Numbered from the stretch's first letter, positions 1 to 8,697 are shown. The stretch: DNA of 64,000 nt from Aquiflexum lacus (GCF_015476655.1 NZ_JABFHF010000016.1:1-64000), one strand, 5' to 3'. Program-made: numbers and translations. The notes: generated by a model not told the origin, from the letters alone.

Positions 1-36
1 CTGGGGTTACACCCGGGAGAGTAGGCCGCCGCCACA
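1..36 (+). rRNA. rrf: 5S ribosomal RNA, 3' end (partial)
   Basis: The window opens inside the 3' arm of a 5S rRNA. The run CTGGGGTTACACCCGGGAGA followed by GTAGGCCGCCGCCA is the conserved 3' part (loop E/helix IV and the closing helix) of Bacteroidota 5S rRNA. The 5' two thirds and, presumably, the 23S and 16S genes lie off the left edge. The exact 3' end (about 34-36) is estimated from the conserved GCCGCC. It is followed directly by a terminator hairpin. Confidence 0.85.
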
Positions 37-43
37 TTATCAT

Positions 44-75
44 AAAAGCCTTTGGGGAAACCCAGAGGCTTTTGG
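44..75 (+). terminator. Rho-independent terminator of the rRNA operon
   Basis: AAAAGCCTTTGGGG and CCCAGAGGCTTTT form a strong stem around an AAA loop, with a run of T in the 3' arm. It lies about 8 bases after the 5S end, as expected for the end of a 16S-23S-5S transcript. Confidence 0.85.
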
Positions 76-118
76 CATTTAGGGGAGTTTTGTTTTTCCC
101 TGCTGTAATGAACTCAGC

Positions 119-204
119 CACCTCCTCCCATCCCGATCCGCCCAGGCGGGCAGGCGCGGGGCACGGGTGAGTAGGCCTGTCAGCCGCGGATGACCACCGC
201 CACA
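119..204 (+). pseudogene. Decayed 5S rRNA copy interrupted by small palindromes
   Basis: Pieces of a second 5S appear in the right order. CACCTCCTCCCATCCCGA (119-136) resembles the 5S loop B/C segment, GGGTGAGTAGGCC resembles GGGAGAGTAGGCC of the intact gene, and CGCCACATTATCA (198-210) is identical to the intact gene's tail including its 3' flank. Between the pieces lie a GC-rich palindrome around 138-156 and a 16-base near-palindrome GTCAGCCGCGGATGAC (about 180-195). It cannot fold as a 5S and is probably a remnant of an rRNA-operon end duplicated or extended by repeat insertion. The assignment rests on eye alignment. Confidence 0.55.
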
Positions 205-210
205 TTATCA

Positions 211-240
211 AAAAGCCAGCAAATATTGCTGGCTTTCTTT
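211..240. terminator. Bidirectional terminator hairpin
   Basis: AAAGCCAGC and GCTGGCTTT flank an AAATATT loop, with T-rich sequence on the right and A-rich sequence on the left, so it can end transcripts from both sides. It sits after the 5S remnant and downstream of the minus-strand acyl-CoA operon that ends at 400. The remaining bases to 399 are AT-rich with no recognisable gene. Confidence 0.7.
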
Positions 241-399
241 TTAGCTTACTTCGACTATCGATTCCAAACTTAAAATTTAAAAAACTCTAATCCCATTAGT
301 CAAGAAATCTAAGCTATTTGCTGGTTTCCAAAGATTTATGATCGAGATTCTTGTTGCATGTCGGGGATTGCTGATTTTTTTATTTCTCTCCGCCTTAAT

Positions 400-2301
400 C
401 TAGCTGTCCTTTTCTATCGCTTGAACAAGTGCATCAAGCAATTCTTTCCTTAGCCTCAATTTGGTTTCATGGTGGGCCTTCATATTGAATTTGGCCATCA
501 TTCGCGCCATTTTTATGGCTGTAGGGAGCAACATATTCGGTGGTGTTGTTTCGTCAAGAAAACCAGCTTCAACAGCACTGTCCGGTGTGTAAAGTTCCGC
601 GTTGTTCATGCTTCGGTCTAAATATCTTGGTGTTAATTTAAACCTTCCAAGGGCAATGCCCCCATAGTGCATTGTGAGGCCAATCAGCACTTCATTGAGC
701 CCAATCCTAAAATGACCTTTTGCACCTATGCGGTAATCCGCAGACAAAAGCATGAATGCTCCCTGAGCGATGGCATGACCACTACAAGCCATGATGACAG
801 GGTAGGGGAATGACAATAGCCGGTAGCATAATTCAGTTCCTTTTTTTACCAAAGCCCTAGCGTCTTTTTCACTTTTCATCATGACGGACAAATCAAAGCC
901 GCCTGAGAACATACCATCGTGGCCTGTAAAAATTACCGTTTTTTTCTCCTTTTCAACCATATCCAGCGCTTCATTGATGTCTGAAATCAGCTCATGCGAA
1001 AACACATTGGCTTTTCCATTTTGTAATGTAATCAGCGCATACTGCTCTGCTAATTCATAAGTTAATAATTTGAGTTTGGTGGTGGTTTTTACCATATGCT
1101 CTAAATGGCTGCCAATCAAACTAGGAATCATTAACATAGGATTGCTGTCAAGGTTATAATTGACCGAATCAAATCCGAATCCAAACATCTTCATAAAGTC
1201 GGATTGGAAGCCATCCATATCTGCAAGATTCTTTAAATTGTGTGTGTTAATTGCTTCCCACCTTTTTGTTACCTCTGTCTGAATGTCCTCTTCAAGTTCC
1301 CAATCATCAATCCTGATTCGTCCTTCGGTGTCAACAGGGATTTCTTTTCCTGCGAAAAGGCGCTGAGCATATAACCTTTGGACTTGCTCTATACATCCCT
1401 CATGGGTGCCCTTTTCCTTCATAATCTTATATAAAATGGATACATAAAGAGAAAATACAGGAATAGCTGCACCGGACTGGGTTACTAAGGCTTTATTTAC
1501 AGAAACATATGCTTTGCCATTTAAATCTTCCAACGCCTTGGTGAGCTCTTTAGCAGTAGCTTCCAGATGGTCTTTGGCTTTTCCAATAGTACCATCCCTA
1601 TACAATGGAAAAGTAAGTTCAGAGCCGATGTAGCTGTATGCCATCGTGATACAATTCGGCGAAAGCGCACCAGCTTCTTTCAATGCATTTACCCAAAACT
1701 TCCAATCCTCTCCACCCATTACCGTGACTGTATTATCAATATCTCCTTCTATTGCCGGAGGAATCGTGATGTCCACTATTTCGTTGCTTCGGGGATCAAA
1801 GGTCTTGTTGGTATAGGGTTCGCCGATAGGTTTAAGCACCGATCTGAATAATTGACCTGAATAGGGATGCAACCTTCGGGGCGCCGCTACACTATAAATT
1901 ACCAAATCTACCTGACCCAAATCCGCTTTGATCAAAGCAATAGTATCTTTCTTGGTCCTAATTTGAAAAGCATCATCATTAATGGTTTTGGCATAAAGAC
2001 CAGCTTTATGGGCTGCCTCTTCAAATGCTGCAGTATTGTACCAACCCGGCCATGCTGTTTGATTAGGGGAAGGTGGCCTGTCGTATATGACCCCAATGGT
2101 AGCTGCCCCACATCCAAATGCACTTGTGATTCTTGAGGATAGCCCAAATCCTGTTGATGCACCTATCACAAGTACGCGTTTGCTTCCTTCTATTTTTCCT
2201 TTAGATTTCACATATTCGATCTGTGTCATTACGCTTGCAGCGCAGCCAAGGGGATGGGCTTCGGAAAGCACAAAACCTTTTATTTTCGGTTGAATGATCA
2301 T
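400..2301 (-). CDS. FabV/Ter-type trans-2-enoyl-CoA (or ACP) reductase fused to a crotonase domain
   Basis: A 633-residue two-domain protein. Residues 1 to about 395 are a FabV/Ter NADH-dependent enoyl reductase. They show the N-terminal MIIQPKI...HPLGC signature, the nucleotide-binding motif VLVIGASTGFGLSSRI, and the catalytic Tyr-x8-Lys motif YRDGTIGKAK with Tyr near residue 234. FabV/Ter proteins normally end near residue 400. Here, after a short linker (GFDSVNYNLDSNP...), a full crotonase-fold domain follows (about 412-633) with SGGFDL and GHAIAQGAF oxyanion-hole motifs and GLNEV. This domain resembles the short enoyl-CoA hydratase subfamily PRK06213, which lacks the first catalytic Glu of classical crotonase. 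It is the last gene of a four-gene operon, 36 bases after the thiolase. The ATG start matches the family N-terminus. The role is inferred: reduction of enoyl-CoA, with the fused domain supplying or processing the enoyl intermediate. Confidence 0.85.
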   Translation of the reverse strand: MIIQPKIKGFVLSEAHPLGCAASVMTQIEYVKSKGKIEGSKRVLVIGASTGFGLSSRITSAFGCGAATIGVIYDRPPSPNQTAWPGWYNTAAFEEAAHKAGLYAKTINDDAFQIRTKKDTIALIKADLGQVDLVIYSVAAPRRLHPYSGQLFRSVLKPIGEPYTNKTFDPRSNEIVDITIPPAIEGDIDNTVTVMGGEDWKFWVNALKEAGALSPNCITMAYSYIGSELTFPLYRDGTIGKAKDHLEATAKELTKALEDLNGKAYVSVNKALVTQSGAAIPVFSLYVSILYKIMKEKGTHEGCIEQVQRLYAQRLFAGKEIPVDTEGRIRIDDWELEEDIQTEVTKRWEAINTHNLKNLADMDGFQSDFMKMFGFGFDSVNYNLDSNPMLMIPSLIGSHLEHMVKTTTKLKLLTYELAEQYALITLQNGKANVFSHELISDINEALDMVEKEKKTVIFTGHDGMFSGGFDLSVMMKSEKDARALVKKGTELCYRLLSFPYPVIMACSGHAIAQGAFMLLSADYRIGAKGHFRIGLNEVLIGLTMHYGGIALGRFKLTPRYLDRSMNNAELYTPDSAVEAGFLDETTPPNMLLPTAIKMARMMAKFNMKAHHETKLRLRKELLDALVQAIEKDS

Positions 2302-2337
2302 AAATAGATAATTTTTAGATAGATGTTCTACTGTATC

Positions 2338-3519
2338 TTACAAAATTTCATAAACGCCAGCGGTTCCTTGTCCTGTTCCAACGCACATGGTTACGACACC
2401 GTATTTTAGTTTCCTTTTACTCATTTCGTCGAATAACTGTACACTTAACTTAGCGCCCGTACAACCAAGCGGATGGCCTAAAGCAATGGCTCCGCCATGT
2501 GGATTGATGATAGATGGGTCCAGACCCAATTCCTTGATAACAGCCAAACCTTGAGAAGCAAAAGCTTCATTAAGTTCTATGAGATTGATTTCGTTTTGAT
2601 GTAGCCCGGCTTGTTTGAGAGCCTTTGGAATGGCATAAATTGGACCAACCCCCATAATCCTTGGTGGCAAGCCCGCAGATGCAAGGGATATAAGGCGTGC
2701 TACAGGGGAGACACCAAGTTCTTTAACCATTTCTTCGGACATGACCAACACAAATGCAGCACCATCGCTTGTTTGGGAAGAATTGCCCGCCGTTACGCTT
2801 CCTTTTGCTGCAAAAACAGTTCTTAAGCCGGAAAGCCCTTCAAAAGATGTTCCCCTCCGTGGACCTTCATCTACAGAAAATTCATAGTTTCTTGTAGCGC
2901 GTTGGTTATTTTCATCTACAAAAACTTGTTCTATGTTCAGGGGTACAATTTGATCTTTAAACAATTGGTTGTCTATGGCATTGAGCGCTTTATTGTGAGA
3001 TTCAAAAGCAAATTGATCCTGATCCTCACGTGAAATGTTATACTCCGCAGCAACTGCTTCAGCCGTCAATCCCATGTTCCAGTAATAATCTTCAAGCCCT
3101 TTACTTGTTACTGAATAGGCAGGGGCAAATCTTGCACCTCCCATTGGAATCTGACTCATGTTCTCCACGCCTCCGGCAATGATACAGTCAGCCATGCCGT
3201 TTTGGATTTTTGCAACCGCAATGCCTATTGCCTCTAAACCCGAAGCACAAAAACGGTTAATGGTAAGCCCGGGGACTTTGTCGGTGGACAATCCCATTAG
3301 GCTGATGAGACGCGCAAGGTTTAATCCCTGTTCGCCTTCGGGCATAGCATTGCCTACAATCAAGTCGTCTATCCTTGAGTGGTCAAATTCCGGCACTTGA
3401 GAAAGTAGGTAGGAGATTGTTTGTGCGGCCATATCATCTGACCGCATGAAACGCAAACTGCCCTTGGGGGCCTTGCCCACGGCTGTTCTGTATCCTTTGA
3501 CTATATATGCTGTTTTCAT
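2338..3519 (-). CDS. Acetyl-CoA C-acyltransferase (thiolase)
   Basis: A 393-residue thiolase of standard length. The acylated nucleophile is Cys91 in NRFCASG. The His motif is seen in NEAFASQG and GGAIALGHPLGCTGA, and the second catalytic Cys in CVGTGQGTAG near the C terminus. It joins or cleaves acetyl-CoA and acyl-CoA, making 3-ketoacyl-CoA in the synthetic direction. It sits 47 bases after the FadN-like gene and 36 before the Ter-crotonase gene, so all are probably one transcript. A fadA-type degradative thiolase and an acetoacetyl-CoA thiolase (atoB/thl) cannot be told apart by eye. The context with a Ter and a CoA-transferase makes the biosynthetic reading possible. Confidence 0.93.
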   Translation of the reverse strand: MKTAYIVKGYRTAVGKAPKGSLRFMRSDDMAAQTISYLLSQVPEFDHSRIDDLIVGNAMPEGEQGLNLARLISLMGLSTDKVPGLTINRFCASGLEAIGIAVAKIQNGMADCIIAGGVENMSQIPMGGARFAPAYSVTSKGLEDYYWNMGLTAEAVAAEYNISREDQDQFAFESHNKALNAIDNQLFKDQIVPLNIEQVFVDENNQRATRNYEFSVDEGPRRGTSFEGLSGLRTVFAAKGSVTAGNSSQTSDGAAFVLVMSEEMVKELGVSPVARLISLASAGLPPRIMGVGPIYAIPKALKQAGLHQNEINLIELNEAFASQGLAVIKELGLDPSIINPHGGAIALGHPLGCTGAKLSVQLFDEMSKRKLKYGVVTMCVGTGQGTAGVYEIL

Positions 3520-3566
3520 TTCAATTCATTTTAAACTTGTTTTGATGGTTTTATTTTGGGCAGGCT

Positions 3567-5957
3567 TTAGTTTCTTAGCGGTTTCCCTGTTGTAAGCATT
3601 GACTGAATCCTTTCTTGGGTTTTGGGTTCACTTAGAAGTTCCAAAAATGCCTTTCTTTCCAAATTCAGGAGATACTCTTCGGATACATCCATAGGTTCGG
3701 TAAGGTCCCCGCCAGACATTACAAATGCAAGTTTATTTCCAATCAATTTATCATGATCGGAAGCATAGAAGCCTGCTTTCATTTGGTCTGTTCCCACATG
3801 GAACATGGATAAAACTTGCCTTCCCAAAACTTTTACATCCTTGCGGATTGGAGGCTGCGAATATCCCTGTTCTGCCATAAGAACAGCATGATGCTTGGCA
3901 ACAGAAATCAACCTGTCCTTGTTGACCACCACGATATCCCTATATGGAATCATCAATCCAAAATCAAAGGCTTCGTAAGCCGAAGAAGAGACCTTAGCCG
4001 TGGCAATTGTCAGGAAAAATTGTTGGAGAACATTGACCCTATTGTCGCCCGTGCGCCAGATGTCCGATGCCCTGAGTGAGAGTTCTTTGGAACCACCTCC
4101 GCCCGGGATTAGCCCCACACCAAATTCAATCAATCCCATGTAGGTTTCGGCAGCGGCTACCACCTTATCTGCATGAAGGGTTATTTCACATCCTCCGCCC
4201 AAGGTAAGCCCATGAGGAGCAGCTACAACCGGGATGGAAGAATATCTGATTCTTTGGGTGGTTTGCTGGAATTGAGCGATGGCATTGTTAATGGCAGGAA
4301 TATCTCTCTTTTGAAGCAAAGTGGCTATTTCCATTAGGTTGGCACCGGCAGAGAAATTGGGGGCTTGATTACTGATTATCATTCCCCTGTAATTGGCCTC
4401 TGCCAACTCAATTCCTTTGTTGATACCTTCGAGTACATTGGAACCAATTGCATTCATCTTTGAATGAAACTCAACATTGAGTATGCCGTCACCTAGATCA
4501 ATAACACTCGATTCGGAATTGCTCCATATGGTATTGTTTTTCCTCAGGTAATTAAGAACTATCAATTGGTCTTTGCCCGGGATATTTTTGTAGGATTGCA
4601 CTGTGAGGCAGAAATATTGTCTGGCACCTTCCTCGATGCGGTAAAAAGAACTCATTCCATTTTCCCCGGCTTTTTCAATCCAATCAGGAATTTTCAGGTT
4701 TTCTTCCATAATCAAATTCAACCCTTTTTCAAATCCAATGGCATCCCATATTTCAAAAGGCCCATGCTCCCACCCGAAACCTGCTTTCATGGCATCATCA
4801 ATCTGATATACCTCATCTGCTATTTCCAGGATTCGGTTGGCCGAATAGGCAAGTAGATGGGCAAAGCTTTTCCTGAAAAAAACTGATGCTTTGTCTGAAC
4901 CTCCAACCAATACTGGAAATCTTGCACCAAGGTCATCTAACTTGAGGGCAGCGCCTATTGATTCAAATCTGGTCTTTTCTTGGGGTTGGTAACTGTGGTC
5001 ATCAATTCTAAATGCAAGGATGTCTTTTCCTTCTTTTTTATAAAATCCCTGACCAGACTTGGAACCCAACCATTTTTGGTCAAGAAGGAATTGAAGAAAA
5101 TCCGGGGTTTTAAACAATTCATGAGCTTCATCTTCGGGGCAATTGTCCAAAATACCTTTGGCCACATGGACCACGGTATCAAGCCCCACAACATCTGCTG
5201 TACGAAATGTGGCACTTTTCGGCCTGCCAATGAGAGGTCCTGTCAGTGCATCGATCTCCTCCACTTTCAAATCAAGATCTTTCGCTAAATGGAATACTAG
5301 TTGAATACCAAAAATCCCGATCCTGTTGCCTATAAATGCAGGGGTGTCTTTGGCCTTTACCACAGTTTTTCCGAGGAATCTGTCGCCGTAGTCAGTAAGA
5401 AATTCAATGACCTCCGGTTTGGTTTTTGGTCCGGGAATCAATTCAAACAAATTGAGGTATCTGACAGGATTGAAGAAATGGGTTCCACAAAAATGTGCCT
5501 GAAAATCTTCGCTTCTCCCTTTGCTCATCATCCCGATAGGTATACCCGAAGTATTGGAGGTAATTAATGTTCCGGGTTTCCTGTATTTTTCTACCTTTTC
5601 AAAAATCTGTTGCTTGATATCAAGTCTTTCTACCACCACTTCAATAATCCAATCCACATCACCTATTTTAGGCAAGTCGTCATCAAGGTTTCCCGTGCTG
5701 ATGCGGTTTGCAAATCCATTTTTATATAAAGGCGCTGGTTTGCTTTTGATAGCAGCCTGGAGTTGGGTATTCACAATTCTGTTACGCACAAATTTGTGCT
5801 CAAGGGTCAATCCTTTTTTTGTTTCTTCGTCGGTAGGTTCTTTTGGCATAATGTCTAATAAAAGCACCTCAACGCCTATATTAGCAAAATGGCAGGCTAT
5901 GCCTGAACCCATTATGCCCGAGCCTATTACAGCTATTTTTTTTATGGGTCGTTTCAT
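3567..5957 (-). CDS. fadN: 3-hydroxyacyl-CoA dehydrogenase / enoyl-CoA hydratase, FadN type
   Basis: A 796-residue bifunctional protein with the FadN order, dehydrogenase first and crotonase last (Bacillus FadN is of similar length). The N terminus carries the NAD-binding motif GSGIMGSGIACHFA. The catalytic His is in GTHFFNPVRY and its partner Glu in LFELIPG. A C-terminal 3HCDH helical domain follows in the middle (GNRIGIFG, GFGWEHGPFE). The last ~300 residues form a crotonase domain with FSAGANL and LTLGGGCEI oxyanion-hole motifs and both catalytic glutamates (GGGCE and GLIEFGVGLIPGGGG). It oxidises 3-hydroxyacyl-CoA or reduces 3-ketoacyl-CoA, and interconverts hydroxyacyl- and enoyl-CoA. 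The operon carries no acyl-CoA dehydrogenase or acyl-CoA ligase, unlike common beta-oxidation operons. Confidence 0.92.
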   Translation of the reverse strand: MKRPIKKIAVIGSGIMGSGIACHFANIGVEVLLLDIMPKEPTDEETKKGLTLEHKFVRNRIVNTQLQAAIKSKPAPLYKNGFANRISTGNLDDDLPKIGDVDWIIEVVVERLDIKQQIFEKVEKYRKPGTLITSNTSGIPIGMMSKGRSEDFQAHFCGTHFFNPVRYLNLFELIPGPKTKPEVIEFLTDYGDRFLGKTVVKAKDTPAFIGNRIGIFGIQLVFHLAKDLDLKVEEIDALTGPLIGRPKSATFRTADVVGLDTVVHVAKGILDNCPEDEAHELFKTPDFLQFLLDQKWLGSKSGQGFYKKEGKDILAFRIDDHSYQPQEKTRFESIGAALKLDDLGARFPVLVGGSDKASVFFRKSFAHLLAYSANRILEIADEVYQIDDAMKAGFGWEHGPFEIWDAIGFEKGLNLIMEENLKIPDWIEKAGENGMSSFYRIEEGARQYFCLTVQSYKNIPGKDQLIVLNYLRKNNTIWSNSESSVIDLGDGILNVEFHSKMNAIGSNVLEGINKGIELAEANYRGMIISNQAPNFSAGANLMEIATLLQKRDIPAINNAIAQFQQTTQRIRYSSIPVVAAPHGLTLGGGCEITLHADKVVAAAETYMGLIEFGVGLIPGGGGSKELSLRASDIWRTGDNRVNVLQQFFLTIATAKVSSSAYEAFDFGLMIPYRDIVVVNKDRLISVAKHHAVLMAEQGYSQPPIRKDVKVLGRQVLSMFHVGTDQMKAGFYASDHDKLIGNKLAFVMSGGDLTEPMDVSEEYLLNLERKAFLELLSEPKTQERIQSMLTTGKPLRN

Positions 5958-6038
5958 ATTTAGTTCATTGAATTGGCTATATTAATTTTGTTCAGAAACC
6001 CTTTGGTTCCTGAGAAAAATGCTTCATGAAAAGTTTTG

Positions 6039-7334
6039 TTATATTAATCCGTTTGTCTTGGCATCAAACCTTAATTGGTCCCTAAAGTTGGGATGCGCTA
6101 CACTGATGATTGCTTCCACTCTTTCATGAATGGGTTTGTTATAAACATTGGCCACTCCATACTCGGTTACAATGTACATTACGTCAGTTCTTGGAGTGGT
6201 TACTACCTGTCCCGGAGGAAATTGGATGACAATGGAACTTCTAAGATTGCCCCTTTTGTCCAAAGAAGCAGATGCCAAACACAAGAAACTTTTTCCGCCT
6301 TTGGACATGCCGGCTCCTCTTACATAGTCAACCTGCCCCCCTACTGAACTGTATCTTCCATGGCCTACACCTTCTGAGCATACTTGACCTGTCAAATCCA
6401 CCATAAGACAGGCATTGATAGACATGAAATTGTCGTTTTTGGCAACTTCATAAGGGTTGTTTACTTCCCAAATCGGTGCTAATTCAGCTTTTCCCTGACC
6501 AACAAAATCATAAACTTCCTTGCTTCCAAGTCCAAATCCTGCCACGATTTTTCCAGTGATACAACCCTTTTTATACAAATGCAACATAGACTCGGTGAAC
6601 ATTTCAGTATGTACAGAGAGGTTTTTCTTGTTTTCCAAACCATAGCCCACCGCATTGCTGAGTCCTCCGAATCCAATTTGGATGCAAGAACCATCAGGGA
6701 TTAAAGGAAGGATATGTTCTGCGATTTTTTTCTCAACATCACTTATAGGAGCTTCTGGTAATTCAGGTAAAGGATGGTCGAATTCTGTGATTGCCGTAAC
6801 ATCGTTGACATGTATCTTATTAAAGTGACCAAATGCCCTCGGCTGGAATTTATTGACTTGCACGATAACTTTTTCTGCCTGTGCTGCTAAGGGGCCGGTA
6901 CCAGAAACCCCCATGGGTCCCCAATACATGTATCCATCCTCGTCGGGCATTGACACATCTGCAAGAACTACATTAATCCTTGCCCCTTCAGGTGACTTGT
7001 CCAAAAGATATCTACCCAAATTGGCAAATTGGATAGAATTCAGCCTGACATTACCAACCCCTTGTAGTTTTCTGTCAACAGGTCCATAAAAAAAGGATTC
7101 ATAGTTTATTTTTCCTATAAAATCAGGGGAAGTCATAAACTTGAACGGATACAAAGTAAGACCGGAATAAACGTACACATTTTTTAGTTCCTGATACCTG
7201 TCGCAGATGGCATCCACCAATTGGGGAGGTGCGGAGGAAACAGGTGAAATGAAACATCTGTCCCCGGATTCAATCAATGCTGCGGCTTCTTGCATTGATT
7301 TCAGTTTTTGTTGATAGGATTCTTTCCAGCTCAT
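6039..7334 (-). CDS. Acetyl-CoA hydrolase/transferase family protein (butyryl/4-hydroxybutyrate CoA-transferase-like)
   Basis: A 431-residue member of the acetyl-CoA hydrolase/transferase family (Cat1/AbfT type), usual length. The C-terminal half has GFGGLSNAVGYGL and SVHTEMFTESM. The Glu of HTEM (about residue 244) corresponds to the catalytic Glu that forms the glutamyl-CoA thioester in 4-hydroxybutyrate CoA-transferase. GVGHGRYSSVGGQVDYVRGA is the family C-terminal signature. It moves CoA between an acyl-CoA and a free acid such as acetate. It is the first gene of the minus-strand operon, with an ATG preceded by about 400 bases of AT-rich non-coding sequence. The exact acyl substrate cannot be read from sequence. 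Confidence 0.88.
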   Translation of the reverse strand: MSWKESYQQKLKSMQEAAALIESGDRCFISPVSSAPPQLVDAICDRYQELKNVYVYSGLTLYPFKFMTSPDFIGKINYESFFYGPVDRKLQGVGNVRLNSIQFANLGRYLLDKSPEGARINVVLADVSMPDEDGYMYWGPMGVSGTGPLAAQAEKVIVQVNKFQPRAFGHFNKIHVNDVTAITEFDHPLPELPEAPISDVEKKIAEHILPLIPDGSCIQIGFGGLSNAVGYGLENKKNLSVHTEMFTESMLHLYKKGCITGKIVAGFGLGSKEVYDFVGQGKAELAPIWEVNNPYEVAKNDNFMSINACLMVDLTGQVCSEGVGHGRYSSVGGQVDYVRGAGMSKGGKSFLCLASASLDKRGNLRSSIVIQFPPGQVVTTPRTDVMYIVTEYGVANVYNKPIHERVEAIISVAHPNFRDQLRFDAKTNGLI

Positions 7335-7744
7335 TTTTTATTAAGTTATGGGTTTGTAATTGAAAATGTGATTTCGGATTATTTAAAGAAATTTCTGCAA
7401 AAAGTCGTTCTAACTCTATGATTAAGGTAACTTTCAGTGTTTAAAAATTGTTTTACTAGCTTGAGTTAAATTTAAACTTTTAATAAATAATTAGTTAGTT
7501 ATCTCCAAAACTGAGAAGGTCCTTTTCTAAAAACAAAAACATTCTAGTATTTAATTGAATTTAAAGATCAGAAATAAATAAAAATTATACAATAGTCTAC
7601 AAATTAAAAATTCATTTATAAGTCAGATATATAAGTGTATCAAAACAGATAATTAACTGGATTATGGCTAGGGTATTTGTATCTACTTCTGGGGCTGATG
7701 GCAAAAGGAATAAAAAATCTGAAAATTTACCTCCACCAGTCTTT
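7335..7744. other. AT-rich intergenic region upstream of the acyl-CoA operon
   Basis: About 410 bases with no coding sequence on either strand. It must hold the promoter of the CoA-transferase-led operon, but I could not find a TAnnTTTG -7 element paired with a -33 TTG on the minus strand. The right end (about 7640-7744) is less AT-rich and shows no recognisable gene. Confidence 0.5.
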
Positions 7745-8602
7745 TCACCAACTCACTTCCACCATCACCGGAAAATGGTCAGAAGGGTATTTCATGCCAT
7801 AATTATCTGTTAGAATTCCATGTCTCAAAACTTTTACTTTAGGGCTTACGAAAATGTGATCAATAATCCCATCAGGAAGCCGACCCCAGTTGAAAGCATT
7901 GAATGTGCCCTGATTACCTATGGGCGGGGTCTGTGAAATCTTCCGGCTATCTTTTAAATTGGAATTTTCCAATACTGTAGCATAGGCAGGATTGTCAGGA
8001 GTCACATTGAAATCTCCCATAAATATGACAGGATGATTCTCTTTGTTGATTTCCTTTATTTTTTTGATGACCAATTTACTGCTTTCTTCTCTTGCTTTTT
8101 GGCCGACATGGTCGTAGTGGATATTGAAAACATAAAAAGTATTATCATGCTTGTCCTGAAATTTGCCCCAAGTACATACCCTGTTCAGTGCAGCATCCCA
8201 ACCTTTTGATGGTTTGTGAGGAGACTCCGAAAGCCAAAAAGTCTCTTGTTTCAATACCGTGAATTTTTCAGGATTATAGAAAATGGCACTGAATTCTCCT
8301 GCTGTATCGCCCTTATCCCTACCTATACCTATATATGGAAATTCCAGAGCTGATTTCATATCCTCCAGTTGATGATGAAGTCCTTCTTGGGTACCAATGA
8401 TATCCATTTTATGGAACTTGATTTGGTTTATAAGATGGGGTGATCTGTCTTTCCATAAATTACCAAGATCATTTGCATTATCAAACCGGATATTATACGT
8501 TGCTATTTGGTAAGTTTGAGCAAAAGAATTTTGATGAGGCATGGTGATTCCTAAAACTATAATAAAGGCTACCATTAAGACCATAAAACAATTGTGCTTC
8601 AT
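7745..8602 (-). CDS. Secreted endonuclease/exonuclease/phosphatase (EEP) family protein
   Basis: A 285-residue EEP-superfamily metal-dependent phosphodiesterase or phosphatase. The first ATG (8602) gives a signal peptide (MKHNCFMVLMVAFIIVLGI...NSFAQ); an upstream in-frame TTG at 8632 is less likely. EEP core motifs are ATYNIRFDNAN (metal-binding Asn), IIGTQEG (metal-binding Glu), FNIHYDHVG (catalytic His), MGDFNVTP (Asp/Asn) and the terminal SDHFPVM (Asp-His). Bacteroidota homologues are secreted and may act on phospholipids, nucleic acids or sugar phosphates; the substrate is unknown. It stands alone, 95 bases from the divergent flavin-reductase-like gene. Confidence 0.88.
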   Translation of the reverse strand: MKHNCFMVLMVAFIIVLGITMPHQNSFAQTYQIATYNIRFDNANDLGNLWKDRSPHLINQIKFHKMDIIGTQEGLHHQLEDMKSALEFPYIGIGRDKGDTAGEFSAIFYNPEKFTVLKQETFWLSESPHKPSKGWDAALNRVCTWGKFQDKHDNTFYVFNIHYDHVGQKAREESSKLVIKKIKEINKENHPVIFMGDFNVTPDNPAYATVLENSNLKDSRKISQTPPIGNQGTFNAFNWGRLPDGIIDHIFVSPKVKVLRHGILTDNYGMKYPSDHFPVMVEVSW

Positions 8603-8697
8603 ATCTATTTTATTTATAAATCTTTGATTCAAGTCAAATTTCTTAAGGACGTTGATAAGTCCCTCAAAATCCTAATATCTCCTAAATCCATGACAAA

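Noticed and set aside
1567-2293. Several open frames on the plus strand inside the Ter-crotonase gene
   Set aside because: They lie wholly opposite a gene with strong family motifs, have no recognisable domains and no separate regulatory signals; they are shadow frames.
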